Shown here one piece after another: positions 51,401-57,763 of a DNA stretch of 64,000 nt (position 1 is the stretch's first letter; every line of letters begins with the position of its first letter). The DNA comes from Chloracidobacterium sp. (GTDB lineage Bacteria; Acidobacteriota; Blastocatellia; Pyrinomonadales; Pyrinomonadaceae): contig JADJXP010000002.1 of assembly GCA_016715795.1 (NCBI GenBank), forward strand, positions 1,426,001-1,490,000. The letters run 5' to 3'. The position numbers and the translations under genes are program-made. The notes beneath the pieces were generated by a model that saw only the letters and a program-made list of their open reading frames with translations, was not told the DNA's origin and made no database searches.

Positions 51401-51804
51401 ATTACTTGCAGCGCGCCCGAATTATCGACATTCGGGGCCGCGCGCATCTCGTCGGACGGGAATTTGACAGGGATCTTCTGACCGGTTTTCGGCGCCGGCA
51501 GCGTACCTATGCGTTTTGCAAATTCTGTCTTATCGTCCTTGTCCGTCTTGATATCAGGCACGCGTTTGAGCAAACCACCCGTGTCAGACTGCGACAGCGG
51601 ATCGGTCGACGGTAGCTGCTGTTTCTCACGCGTCTCGGCTCCCTCGACCCCTTCGCTAAGCCTGAATTTAAGCCCGTCGGGCACATCCTTTAATCGCTGT
51701 TCCATCGCTTTTCCAATTACCTGTCCGCCGGCCGGAATCGCGGCCTGCGATATAAAGCTCAAATACGTCGTTATTACCAATAGGTATGAGATCGCTTTTC
51801 GCAT
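45421..51804 (-). CDS. alpha-2-macroglobulin family protein
   Basis: A 2127-residue exported protein of the bacterial alpha-2-macroglobulin family, which traps proteases in the envelope. A signal peptide (ISYLLVITTYLSFISQAAIP) has no lipobox, so it is probably soluble or otherwise anchored. Ig-like MG domains fill the N-terminal half (for example LRWFVFDDRKMYKPKEEVAV near 730). The bait region lies near 1300-1360 (low complexity, NPPPPPPSATADGAV). The thioester site CSEQ, with C1606 in RYECSEQIS, keeps the C-x-E-Q pattern. A helical thioester domain follows, and the end is rich in Trp/Tyr (GHGWWWWRQYWFEH). It carries repeat fragments at residues about 1134-1140 and 1486-1492. Confidence 0.92.
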   Translation of the reverse strand: MRKAISYLLVITTYLSFISQAAIPAGGQVIGKAMEQRLKDVPDGLKFRLSEGVEGAETREKQQLPSTDPLSQSDTGGLLKRVPDIKTDKDDKTEFAKRIGTLPAPKTGQKIPVKFPSDEMRAAPNVDNSGALQVIRWSPEGEVPLAPDLSVTFSQPMVAVTSQDEAAKYAPVELTPQVEGRWRWLGTKTLMFDTTKRFPMATKFTARVPAGTKSATGQTLAKDVVWTFTTPPPKVEQMIPQNQITRRDALMFVLFDQEINPEAVLQTMVVTGGGKRLQVRLATQEEVDRDGSISYYSKAAQPRRWLAFRAVNPDGSTENALPAASSIVVNVDKGTPSAEGPLTTQKAQTYSFNTYSPMKFNGGFCNYRGSKKCSPFDTWMMEFNNSIDSSKFTKEMVKIEPAVEGLNIYPSGGYVYIQGYKKGRTSYKVTVDSTLSDIFGQSLGSSATATFKVGQADQNLYAQGGFMTVLDPNSRPAFSIYSTNHNSVKVRLYAVQPKDWQQFQNYVRRINYDDGKRPAIPGRLVSDDTVPIATKPDEMVETRIDVSKALNGGFGNVIIDIEPTVRRDKYDRTRIFTWLQATQIGLDAFVDNTELVGFATELKTGRPLSGVELSIFPNGKAVSVAETPEPGIFERAWNWITSFGSGGPNNEVEAVEPDGSVLDTETVAEAQANTTGENGILRLSLPDQAPEMQNLLIAKRGKDVAFLPENTDYYWQDSGNWYKKPTYDHLRWFVFDDRKMYKPKEEVAVKGYIRKITGGKLGDVEGLADAASGFTWSAKDPRNNEIAKGTGDLNAFGAFDFKFTLPDNANLGYARIDLSTSSSLGGTTYQHQFQIQEFRRPEFEVSAKVETEAPHFVGGNAMLSVEAKYYAGGGLANAETNWTVTATATNYTPPNRDDFTFGTWTPWWGRHGYEDYGYGRGYGGRSSQTFKGVTDASGKHLLKVDFESVKPPRPYAITASAAVQDVNRQTWAGQTSLLVHPSNLYIGIKTPRTFVQKGEKIVVESIVSDLDGKLIAGRDAEIKAVLKDWTFDKGSWKEVTVDEQNCSIKSTEFTPSTCTFTAKNGGRYTITATVMDDRERFNESEFTVWVPGGKTPPKRNVEQEEVQLIPSKKDYAPGDVAELLVISPFAVGEGDKSVRTPAEGVLTLRRDGIVKTERFTMKDSSITLKVPLEEKYLPNITAQVDLVGAAVRTNDKGETDAKLAKRPAFASGNINLSISTASRKLTVTADPVDKTLAPGGSTKVNVAVTDHRGEPVANSEVAVVIVDESVLALSRYSIADPMGVFYTQRGDGVADYHLRKDVLLGNPKDVKNPPPPPPSATADGAVSEMVTISGGLANGRAMQKSAAPSPKGERRDFAALEADDERQQQPGTPINLRQNFNALALWSPTVRTDSSGRAVVDLKLPDNLTRYRITAVSVDTGKRFGKTESNITAKQPLMVRPSAPRFLNFGDKADIPVVVQNQTDKDMAVDIAMRISNARFVDASVGAGGTPAVQSGKRVVVKANDRAEVRFPVTTDKAGTARFQFVASSGSFSDAAEISLPVWTPATTEAFATYGTTDQNGAIVQPVQTPGEVFPQFGGLEVTTSSTQLQELTDAFIYLARYRYECSEQISSRMISTAALRDVLSAFKAKDMPTAEELNARFARDVEILKSRQRDDGSFGLWTKAKERYEYPFLTIHVAHALALAKQKGYKVPDEMLNKTKPYMKDVEKHFDSWYKNSIEVRWTISAYALYIRDLMGDKDVAKAKKLLTEMRGGKAVGADVAEQGNFDKAPFEALGWILSVLAGDANSQTEVQAIIRHLMNRTSETAATANFVTDYRDGAWLIMASNRRADGVLLEALIKADVKNDLIPKLVRGLLAHRKSGAWSNTQENVFILLAMDKYFNAYEKVTPDFVTRVWLGNTYAGEEAFKGRSVDSKQLDIPMSYLVDQGGTSNLIIDRQGAGRLYYRIGMKYAPKNLKLEPADYGFTVLRKYEAVDNKDDVKQNADGSWTIKSGARVRVRLTMVAQARRYHVALVDPLPAGLEVLNPGLAVTESIPADQGGNTSVIEYGSPSFGHGWWWWRQYWFEHQNFRDERAEAFASLLWEGVYNYTYVTRATTPGQFIVPPAKAEEMYHPETFGRTGTDFVKVE
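47330..47346. repeat. palindrome inside macroglobulin gene
   Basis: GCAGGCG-TCC-CGCCTGC, a perfect 7-bp hairpin, is read as GAGGTPAVQ in the protein. It resembles a small dispersed repeat more than MG-domain sequence. Confidence 0.45.
48383..48403. repeat. single family C arm in macroglobulin gene
   Basis: GGAGTGCGGACACTCTTGTCC matches the arm at 1780-1800 at 19 of 21 positions. No second arm is found nearby. It is read as GDKSVRTPAE, close to the EKSVRAPSA read from the carboxyltransferase insert. Confidence 0.5.
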
Positions 51805-51884
51805 AGTAGTTTCGATCCTTGGTTCTGAGTGAAGCTGACCGTGTAATCATACTTCACCTTGATTTCTTGAGCTATGACCTTTGA

Positions 51885-51937
51885 TGCAAGAGGCCGCTCC
51901 TACGGTGTGTGAACGCCGGGGACCGCCGCTTCTTGCA
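51885..51937. repeat. imperfect inverted repeat upstream of macroglobulin gene
   Basis: Arms of 13 bases (TGCAAGAGGCCGC and GCCGCTTCTTGCA) match at 11 positions. CCTACGGT/ACCGTAG can also pair just outside. It lies in the non-coding 51805-52116 stretch together with the element at 51997-52080; I see no gene there. Confidence 0.45.
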
Positions 51938-51996
51938 AGGACCGTAGCTCGGTCGAGGGAAATGATTCAGATTGAAATTGTGATCGTCTCTCCGAT

Positions 51997-52080
51997 CTCT
52001 GCGAAATTCTCTGTGTTCTCTGCGTGGACTATTTGCTCAGGATTCTTCCACGCAGAGAGAGCAGAGAATGGGTCGCAGAG
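51997..52080. repeat. CTCTGCG inverted-repeat element (family E)
   Basis: Arms of 32-34 bases at 51997-52028 and 52047-52080 begin CTCTGCGAAATTCTCTG and end with its near-complement CAGAGAATGGGTCGCAGAG. The arms pair imperfectly and are built from TCTCTGCG-type units. It lies between the macroglobulin promoter region and the insertion sequence. Confidence 0.7.
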
Positions 52081-52116
52081 TTCGCGGAAAGGCGGTTATT
52101 CAAAGTAGACCACTAC

Positions 52117-52132
52117 CCGATCGAGAAAACCC
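52117..52132. repeat. left target-site duplication of the IS
   Basis: CCGATCGAGAAAACCC, found again in the same orientation at 53477-53492, immediately outside the two ends of the insertion sequence. A 16-base direct repeat is evidence of transposition at this point. Confidence 0.85.
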
Positions 52133-53476
52133 TGTTGATAGCAAATGAAGATGTCCGGTTTTGTTAGCACATCAAATGTCCGGTTTGTGTTTGTTGCAGG
52201 AAAGGGCGCGCCCGTTTCCTGCAACGGGCCGTCTGAGCCGCTCACCTCGGGCAGATGGTTTTCCATCGGCTGAATATCGGCCGATCTGCCTGGGCCCGTA
52301 GCCGATCGAGATGAAGCCGTCCAAGTGCTGATATACAGTGACGCGGCCACGTCGAGGGAGGAGCGCCATATTTGGCGGTCGATCTGGAGCACCAAGTTAC
52401 GATATTTGACGGTGTTGTCGCGATTAACCGTCCTCGCGATCTTGATCGAGAAAACACGGTCGAGATCGTCCCTCAAACATGGCCCAAAAGCCGAAGCACC
52501 AGCGGCGCGCCACGACGGTGAACTTTCGGTTGAACTCGCGAATATAGCTTCTTTTCAAGAATCTGTTTGCCTCCTCAGGCGTTGATATCCCTCGGGAAGC
52601 CTCGGCCCCCGCGTTCGCGGGGCCCTCGTGCCTGCGGCGAGTAAGCCGGGATCATTGTGATCCCGAGCTCGGCAGTGCACGTCCGACCTGCGTGAGTGTT
52701 TGTTTATCCACCGGTTCTCCCGCCTTTGGCGTCAGCCAGAAATGACTTGCACGATCAGAGTAGAGACTGCAGAAAACGCCTTCTTTTTCAACAACTTGCC
52801 TGATCGCCCTCATGATCGTCGAAGTCGATTCCGCATCGACCAGAGCGGCATAATAGATCTCGCCCGTGGCGTCATCGAGTATCACGATCAGATCGTGCCA
52901 GCTCTCATCGCCAAACCACTGGTGATGTGACCCGTCGATATGCAGCAGCATCCCCTTTAGAGGCTTTCTGTCCCGCTTTCTCCGGTGCTTCTTTCGCACA
53001 GCGTCTTTCGCCACCAGACCCGCTCCCTGCAGCAGCCCCTTGACCCATGTGTAGCTCACCTCGATCTTGTGCTCCTCGACGAGCTTCTCGTGATAGTGCT
53101 TTACATTCAGATCAAAATACTTGTCCCGATAAAGCCCCATCACCTGCTCTACCACTTCAACTGGTATCCGCTTCGGACTCGCTTTGCCTACTCGCTTGTC
53201 AAACAGCGCACTATACCCCACCTCTTCATACTTCTCCCGTATCCTCCGTAAATGCCGGCAACTGATATCTAATATCTCTGCCGCCTCTATCCAACTGATC
53301 TTCTTTGCAAACGCTCGCAATATGATCTCCTGTCTTGTCATCGCCTTCTCCATCGCGACGCCCGGGCTTTCTTCCATAGCTTCTTTTTCCTGAAGCTATC
53401 TTCTCTTTCACCCCTCGCCGCAGAAAGCGGACATTTCATCTGCTACAACTACCGGACATATGATGTGCTACTTACA
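52133..53476 (-). mobile_element. decayed ISNCY-type insertion sequence, 1344 bp
   Basis: The element starts TGT and ends ACA between 16-base direct repeats. Each end has two related subterminal repeats of about 20 bases (left: TTAGCACATCAAATGTCCGG at about 52165; right, read inward: GTAGCACATCATATGTCCGG), and the two ends are inverted copies of each other. It holds one transposase, now a pseudogene. Codons and repeat ends are recognisable, so the insertion is not very old, but it can no longer move by itself. Confidence 0.88.
52172..53341 (-). pseudogene. ISNCY-family transposase pseudogene
   Basis: The N-terminal 230 residues are intact: an HTH region (MTRQEIILRAFAKKISWIEA, CRHLRRIREKYEEVGYSALF), then KYFDLNVKHYHEKLVEEHKI and the integrase core (LLHIDGSHHQWFGDESWHDL, VILDDATGEIYYAALVDAES, FCSLYSDRASHFWLTPKAG). 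After QVGRAL the frame is lost by one base at about 52685. The expected ELGITMIPAYSPQARG continues in another frame, a stretch of roughly 20 codons is missing, and further shifts separate PEEANRFLKRSYIREFNRKF, DDLDRVFSIKIARTVNRDNT and VTVYQHLDGFISIGYGP. At least three frameshifts mean no full transposase can be made. Confidence 0.88.
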
Positions 53477-53492
53477 CCGATCGAGAAAACCC
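53477..53492. repeat. right target-site duplication of the IS
   Basis: Second copy of CCGATCGAGAAAACCC, directly after the ACA end of the insertion sequence and directly before a -35 box at 53493. Confidence 0.85.
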
Positions 53493-53521
53493 TTGACTTT
53501 ATGGGCCTTTTGTGCTATCTT
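53493..53521 (+). promoter_or_regulatory. predicted promoter upstream of pspA
   Basis: TTGACT (53493-53498) and TATCTT (53516-53521) are 17 bases apart, near the sigma-70 consensus. The 300-base stretch up to pspA otherwise holds degenerate GGAAC-containing repeats (about 53641-53680) and a TATACT at 53723-53728, but no gene that I can support. The insertion sequence ends exactly at this -35 box. Confidence 0.6.
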
Positions 53522-53821
53522 GTCTCATATATGCAAGTCCGGAACCGCAGATTTATTTTTTGCGCGAAATTCGTGGAACACGGGTGAAAAATGGCAGTTA
53601 ACTCTAATCATTACAGTCGTTTGCAGCGTTCCGCTCAGGGGTGGAACGCGAACGGAACACGCGGAACGCACCGGAACACCCTAATGAGCAAGTTCGCGGG
53701 TTTCAGATCGGCCGTTTCCTGTTATACTGATTCCCAGAATTTGCAACTTCCGCACATGGCCGGTCGTAAGGAATTTGGCCTGTGGGCGGTTTAAGATAAT
53801 AGTTTAGGAGCACGTATAAAA

Positions 53822-54598
53822 ATGGGACTTTGGGCGAGGATCAAACGAGTATTTTTTGCCACGTCGGGGGCCGCGCTCGATCGGATCGAGAACCCCGAAC
53901 TGGTGCTGCAGCAAACGATACGCGACATGCGCGATCGCGTGCCGGAATTGAACAACTCCGTCGCACAGGTGATGGCGACCGAGCGGCTGCTGTTAAAGCA
54001 GAAAGAAAACCTTTCGACGCAGGTCGTCGAGCTTGACAGCAAGATCAAGGCGTCGGTCAAGATGGGCCGCGACGACATCGCCACGGCCTACATCGGCCAG
54101 CTGCAGCAGGCGCAGGCGGACCTGGAAAGAACGGGGACGCAAGCCGAACAGGCCCAGATGGCCTCGCAGCAGGCCTTAAAAGCACGCGACAATTACGTGC
54201 TCAACATGAAGAAGCGCACCGCCGAGGCGATGCAGCTCATCTCAGCGGCCAAGCAGGCCAAGCTGCAGGAACAGCTCGCCCAGACGATGGAGGCTTTCAA
54301 CATCGGCGACGACGCTTCGACATTCAACGAGATGCGCGAAAAGATCGACCGCCGCGTTGCCGCCGCCGAAGCGAAACTCCAGCTTGGGGCCGCCTCGGTC
54401 GATAACCAGATGGCCGACATCGAACGCGAGGCGATGGACATTCAGATGCAGGACAAGCTGCTCGAATACAAACAGCAAATGGGCATGCTCGGTGCGGGAA
54501 CGCCGCCTGAGAGCAAACAGATCGAGGCCGGAGCGCCAGTACAGGAGGCAGAAATTATTGAGAACGTCGAGGTAAAGGACGCGCATCAATCGTCTTAG
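53822..54598 (+). CDS. pspA: PspA/IM30 family phage-shock protein
   Basis: A 258-residue ESCRT-III-like membrane-stress protein. It opens with an amphipathic membrane-binding helix (MGLWARIKRVFFATSGAALD), then RIENPELVLQQTIRDMRDRV and a long coiled coil typical of PspA and Vipp1 (LERTGTQAEQAQMASQQALK, KAREN-like helices). The ending (EAEIIENVEVKDAHQSS) is short, so there is no Vipp1-type C-terminal helix. It oligomerises on damaged inner membrane and maintains proton-motive force. It is first in a plus-strand run that includes a probable membrane partner at 55218-56066. No pspF or pspBC gene is nearby. Confidence 0.95.
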   Translation: MGLWARIKRVFFATSGAALDRIENPELVLQQTIRDMRDRVPELNNSVAQVMATERLLLKQKENLSTQVVELDSKIKASVKMGRDDIATAYIGQLQQAQADLERTGTQAEQAQMASQQALKARDNYVLNMKKRTAEAMQLISAAKQAKLQEQLAQTMEAFNIGDDASTFNEMREKIDRRVAAAEAKLQLGAASVDNQMADIEREAMDIQMQDKLLEYKQQMGMLGAGTPPESKQIEAGAPVQEAEIIENVEVKDAHQSS

Positions 54599-54601
54599 GC
54601 G

Positions 54602-54934
54602 ATGGACTACTTGCAATTTACTGAGACCCCGCGATTCGTAAAGAATGCATCCAAGTTGATCGATGATGATGAGATCGCGAAACTTCAGTTGAAAATCTCT
54701 GAATACCCCGAGGGCGGTGTTGTGGTACCGAACTCCGGCGGGATGAGGAAAATGCGATGGGGGTCATCGGGACGGGGAAAACGAGGCGGAATGCGGATCA
54801 TCTACTTTCTTCGGTTATCGGTAGGCCGTGTTTTACTGCTCGACATTTTCTCTAAGGGCGAAAAGTCTGACCTCGACAGCAAGGAACTTGAAGATCTAAG
54901 ACAGGATGTTGCCTTATGGCTAAAGCGAAAATAG
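54602..54934 (+). CDS. HigB/RelE-like toxin
   Basis: A 110-residue protein of the RelE/HigB mRNA-interferase superfamily. Recognisable segments are ETPRFVKNASKLIDDDEIAK, YPEGGVVVPNSGGMRKMRW and GRGKRGGMRIIYF, followed by VLLLDIFSKGEKSDL and KELEDLRQDVALWLK, in the order seen in HigB2-type toxins. It begins 3 bases after pspA and overlaps the next gene by 19 bases. A HigA-type antitoxin with a helix-turn-helix would be expected downstream, but the overlapping gene has no such motif. Toxic activity is therefore unproven. Confidence 0.85.
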   Translation: MDYLQFTETPRFVKNASKLIDDDEIAKLQLKISEYPEGGVVVPNSGGMRKMRWGSSGRGKRGGMRIIYFLRLSVGRVLLLDIFSKGEKSDLDSKELEDLRQDVALWLKRK

Positions 54935-55206
54935 TAGAACGTTCAATAGACGATAACGGGTGGAGAACTACCACTTGGGCCGTTGAAGGTTTGCCGAAGC
55001 CGTTAAAGAAAGTGTTCGCGGTGTGCATCAAGGACGATCCGGGGCACCTGACTTTGTCCAAACTTTACAAGATCGCTATTTCGGGTGACGATGCGTGGGT
55101 TACGGACGACAACGCCGAAGTCTCACTTTATCCCTTGGATTTCTTCGTGCAGCTTCCGTTATCGCGAATAGTGAGTTCACGAATTTCTGCCGCGCTAAGC
55201 GTTTAG
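54916..55206 (+). CDS. uncharacterised 96-residue protein, candidate antitoxin
   Basis: I do not recognise this protein. It overlaps the toxin gene by 19 bases, a layout usual for toxin-antitoxin pairs and one that suggests translational coupling. The sequence is mixed alpha/beta (WRTTTWAVEGLPKPLKKVFA, then DDAWVTDDNAEVSLYPLDFF) with an amphipathic C-terminal end (LSRIVSSRISAALSV). No helix-turn-helix, AbrB or RHH motif is visible. It may neutralise the toxin by direct binding, or be an unrelated gene of the psp locus. It is followed 11 bases later by the membrane coiled-coil gene. Confidence 0.6.
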   Translation: MAKAKIVERSIDDNGWRTTTWAVEGLPKPLKKVFAVCIKDDPGHLTLSKLYKIAISGDDAWVTDDNAEVSLYPLDFFVQLPLSRIVSSRISAALSV

Positions 55207-55217
55207 CTTCTTATTCC

Positions 55218-56066
55218 ATGGCCGACCTTGCGAAATACCGCACAGACCTCGCGAAATTCAACCAGAGTTATGCGAAGGAAGCGATAAAGGAGCCCTTTAA
55301 TTTCTGGGCCCTCGCCGGCTTCCTTGCGGCTGCAGCATTTACCGGCAGTTGGATACCGCTGCTGATCGCGCTGATCGCCGAGGCGGTTTACATAATGGTC
55401 GTTCCGAACCTGCCGTCATATCGGCAACTTGTCGCGAATCGTCACAGGCAAAAACTGCTGGCCGCCCACAATGCCAATCGTGAAGGCTTGATCAAGAGCT
55501 TTACGCCCCGCGAACGCGAAGCCGTCGAATATCTCCGTTGGCTCAAGGACAAGATCCAGGACAACTATCGAAAGTTTACCGGTGCGTCATCGCTGCCGAG
55601 TAATCTCCAGGCCCTCGACCAGCGTTGGGAAGATTTTGTCGAGCTTCTCGACGTCTATCGCCGCCGCAAGCAGCACTTAAAATCCATCAATCGCACGGCC
55701 GTTCACAATCAATTGTCACAGGCCTATCGCGCGATGGAAGCCGCGACCGACGACAAAACGAGACGCATACAGCAGACCAACGTCGAGATCCTCAAACGGC
55801 GTGTCGCCTCGTTCGACGAGATCGAACGCAGCGTCAAGCTCGTCGAGGGCCAGCTTCAGTCAATCGAGAACTTTTTCAGCTACCTCAACGACGAGATAGT
55901 CACTATATCGACGCCCGAGAAATTCTCTCTCCTCGACTTTGAGCAACTTTCGGATTCCATCGCGATGACCAAGCAAATGCTCGACGCCACCGCAGACGAG
56001 GTCGGGCAGCTCGATATGTACAATCGCGAGATGGGCAACCTCGAACTTCTGCCGGGGTCGAAGTGA
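55218..56066 (+). CDS. membrane coiled-coil protein of the pspA locus
   Basis: A 282-residue protein with two closely spaced hydrophobic helices near the N-terminus (WALAGFLAAAAFTGSWIPLLI and LIAEAVYIMVVPNLP, residues 30-65) and a long cytoplasmic helical region to the end (LKDKIQDNYRKFTGASSLPS, VEILKRRVASFDEIERSVKLVEG). ATG 55218 follows the preceding gene by 11 bases; an earlier in-frame start would overlap it. Its location after pspA and its membrane plus coiled-coil build suggest a PspA-recruiting or sensing partner. This is inference; I do not recognise the family. Confidence 0.72.
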   Translation: MADLAKYRTDLAKFNQSYAKEAIKEPFNFWALAGFLAAAAFTGSWIPLLIALIAEAVYIMVVPNLPSYRQLVANRHRQKLLAAHNANREGLIKSFTPREREAVEYLRWLKDKIQDNYRKFTGASSLPSNLQALDQRWEDFVELLDVYRRRKQHLKSINRTAVHNQLSQAYRAMEAATDDKTRRIQQTNVEILKRRVASFDEIERSVKLVEGQLQSIENFFSYLNDEIVTISTPEKFSLLDFEQLSDSIAMTKQMLDATADEVGQLDMYNREMGNLELLPGSK

Positions 56067-56077
56067 GGATTGCAAAT

Positions 56078-56097
56078 GTATATATATTAGTATATAC
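56078..56097 (+). promoter_or_regulatory. probable vapBC operator/promoter
   Basis: GTATATA-N6-TATATAC, a perfect 7-bp inverted repeat, ends 9 bases before the vapB ATG in an A+T-rich island. VapB antitoxins commonly bind such palindromes over their own promoter, so autoregulation is expected. Confidence 0.65.
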
Positions 56098-56106
56098 TTT
56101 TGACCG

Positions 56107-56361
56107 ATGGTAGAACGTGCTCGAATATTCAGAAATGGAGGAAGCCAGGCGGTGAGACTTCCTAAGTCTTGTCGGTTTGATGACGATCAAGTCGAAGTAA
56201 TCGTGCGCCGCGAGGGACGCAAGGTTATATTGGAGCCCAGTTCCCCGCCCGACGAATGGAGCGACGAGTTTTTGTCTTCTCTTGGTTCCTTAAGGGAGGA
56301 CGAGGATATACCGAGGCCGGCCAACGTCGACATCTCGCTTCACAAGAATCCGTTCGACTAG
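56107..56361 (+). CDS. vapB: VapB-type antitoxin
   Basis: An 84-residue antitoxin with an N-terminal AbrB-like swapped-hairpin DNA-binding domain (ARIFRNGGSQAVRLPKSCRF, VEVIVRREGRKVILEP) and a C-terminal toxin-binding segment (EWSDEFLSSLGSLREDED). It is expected to bind VapC and block its RNase site and, as a complex, to repress the operon through the palindrome at 56078-56097. The toxin gene follows after 6 bases. Confidence 0.9.
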   Translation: MVERARIFRNGGSQAVRLPKSCRFDDDQVEVIVRREGRKVILEPSSPPDEWSDEFLSSLGSLREDEDIPRPANVDISLHKNPFD

Positions 56362-56367
56362 GTATCG

Positions 56368-56760
56368 ATGAAATATCTCCTCGATACCGATAGCGTTAGC
56401 TACGCCCTAAGATCGCAAGGCCGCGTTCACGAACGGATCCGACACGCTCCGCCTCACGATCTTGCGATAAGCTCGATCACCTTGGCCGAACTGCGGTTGG
56501 GTGCGGAACTTAAGGAATCGTCGCGTATCCATAGGGCGATCGATCAATTCATCGAGCCGATCAAGGTACTGCCGTTTGACGCGAATGCGGCAGCAGAATT
56601 TGGCCGTCTGAACAGCCTCCTCAGAAAACGAGGGACGCCGATCGGTGATTTTGATGTACTGATCGCGGCACATGCTGTCAGTCTCCGCTGCACAATGGTG
56701 ACAAATAACGTTCGACATTTTTCGCGTATTCCCGGACTTACGGTCGAGAACTGGACATGA
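56368..56760 (+). CDS. vapC: VapC-type PIN domain toxin
   Basis: A 130-residue PIN-domain ribonuclease. The acidic metal-binding residues fit D6 (YLLDTDSVSYAL), E41 (ITLAELRLGAE) and D94 (GTPIGDFDVLIAAHA), and the conserved TNNVRHFSRI follows. VapC toxins cleave tRNA or rRNA; the target here is unknown. With vapB it makes a complete type II module, independent of the HigB-like gene 1.4 kb upstream. Confidence 0.92.
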   Translation: MKYLLDTDSVSYALRSQGRVHERIRHAPPHDLAISSITLAELRLGAELKESSRIHRAIDQFIEPIKVLPFDANAAAEFGRLNSLLRKRGTPIGDFDVLIAAHAVSLRCTMVTNNVRHFSRIPGLTVENWT

Positions 56761-56788
56761 TGGTGATTTCCTTCTCAATAATCAAGGT

Positions 56789-57745
56789 ATGAAAACAGTT
56801 GGAATATTAGTCGGGCGTGAGGTCACGTTTCCGGAGTCGATAATCAACAGCATTAACGAGAACGGCGGTGGCGATGTCACTGCAGAGATGGTTACTGTCG
56901 GCGGCATTCGCCTTGATGAGCCAAAGCGTTACGACGTCATCATCGACCGCATTTCCCACGAGGTGCCGTATTACCGGGCGATGCTCAAGCGAATGGCGCT
57001 TGAGGGGACGTATATCATCAACAACCCGTTCTGGTGGTCGGCTGATGACAAGTTCTTTAACTTCTCGCTCGCGGCCAAGATCGGTGTGGCGATACCAAAG
57101 ACCGTCCTGCTGCCGCAGCACAGCTACATCAAGGACATCACGAGCGAATCGCTTCGCAACCTCGAATTCCCTATCGATTGGGAGGGGGTTGTGGATTACG
57201 TGGGCTTTCCCGCGTTCCTGAAACCCCACGACGGCGGTGGCTGGAAAAACGTGTCGAAGATACATTCGCTCGAAGAGCTTTTCACCGAATACAACGAATC
57301 CTCGACGCTCTGCATGACGCTGCAGGAAGGCATCGAGTATGACCAGTTCGTCCGCTGCTACTGCGTCGGCAAACAGAGCGTCCTCATAATGCCCTACGAC
57401 CCGTCGAAGCCATATCTCTCGGGCATGCAGTACGTCGATGTAGATGATTATCTGTCACCCGAGCTTCATAAGCGTGTCGAGCAGGACGTGATCACGATCT
57501 GCACCGCACTGGGCTACGACCTGAACACGGTGGAATTTGCGATCAAGGACGGCATCCCGTATGCGATCGACTTTATGAATCCGGCCCCCGACGCCGAGCT
57601 TGCATCCGTCGGCGAAAAGAACCACCGCTGGATCGTCGATCATATGACGGACTTTATCCTGAATAAGCTGGAAACAGGATGGGACGCTCCCGAGTATCGA
57701 TGGTCGGCAATGCTCAACCCACCCGAGAAAGCGGCCGGGCGTTAA
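56789..57745 (+). CDS. RimK-like ATP-grasp protein
   Basis: A 318-residue cytoplasmic ATP-grasp protein. Visible features are the N-terminal Rossmann-like segment (TVGILVGREVTFPESIINSI), VDYVGFPAFLKPHDGGGWKN (a lysine plus glycine-rich ATP loop), LCMTLQEGIEYDQFVRCYCV, and the metal-binding end YDLNTVEFAIKDGIPYAIDF with MNPAPDAELAS. It probably makes an acyl-phosphate intermediate and joins a carboxylate to an amine. The substrate is unknown. It is 29 bases after vapC and 18 bases before the next gene. Confidence 0.8.
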   Translation: MKTVGILVGREVTFPESIINSINENGGGDVTAEMVTVGGIRLDEPKRYDVIIDRISHEVPYYRAMLKRMALEGTYIINNPFWWSADDKFFNFSLAAKIGVAIPKTVLLPQHSYIKDITSESLRNLEFPIDWEGVVDYVGFPAFLKPHDGGGWKNVSKIHSLEELFTEYNESSTLCMTLQEGIEYDQFVRCYCVGKQSVLIMPYDPSKPYLSGMQYVDVDDYLSPELHKRVEQDVITICTALGYDLNTVEFAIKDGIPYAIDFMNPAPDAELASVGEKNHRWIVDHMTDFILNKLETGWDAPEYRWSAMLNPPEKAAGR

Positions 57746-57763
57746 TGGCCCGCGGCGGAAGCT

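Noticed and set aside
53641..53684. Repeated GGAAC motifs upstream of pspA, considered as a CRISPR-like or ECF-regulated array
   Set aside because: Units are short, irregular and spaced by only 9-11 bases. The spacing to CCTAA does not match an ECF promoter, and there are no spacers or cas genes.
53460..53794. Two short plus-strand open frames before pspA
   Set aside because: They begin inside the insertion sequence end, overlap each other and the promoter region, and read as low-quality sequence without ribosome sites.
53494..53821. Search for a sigma-54 promoter ahead of pspA
   Set aside because: No TGGCAC-N5-TTGC-like pair with correct spacing was found, and no pspF gene is nearby.
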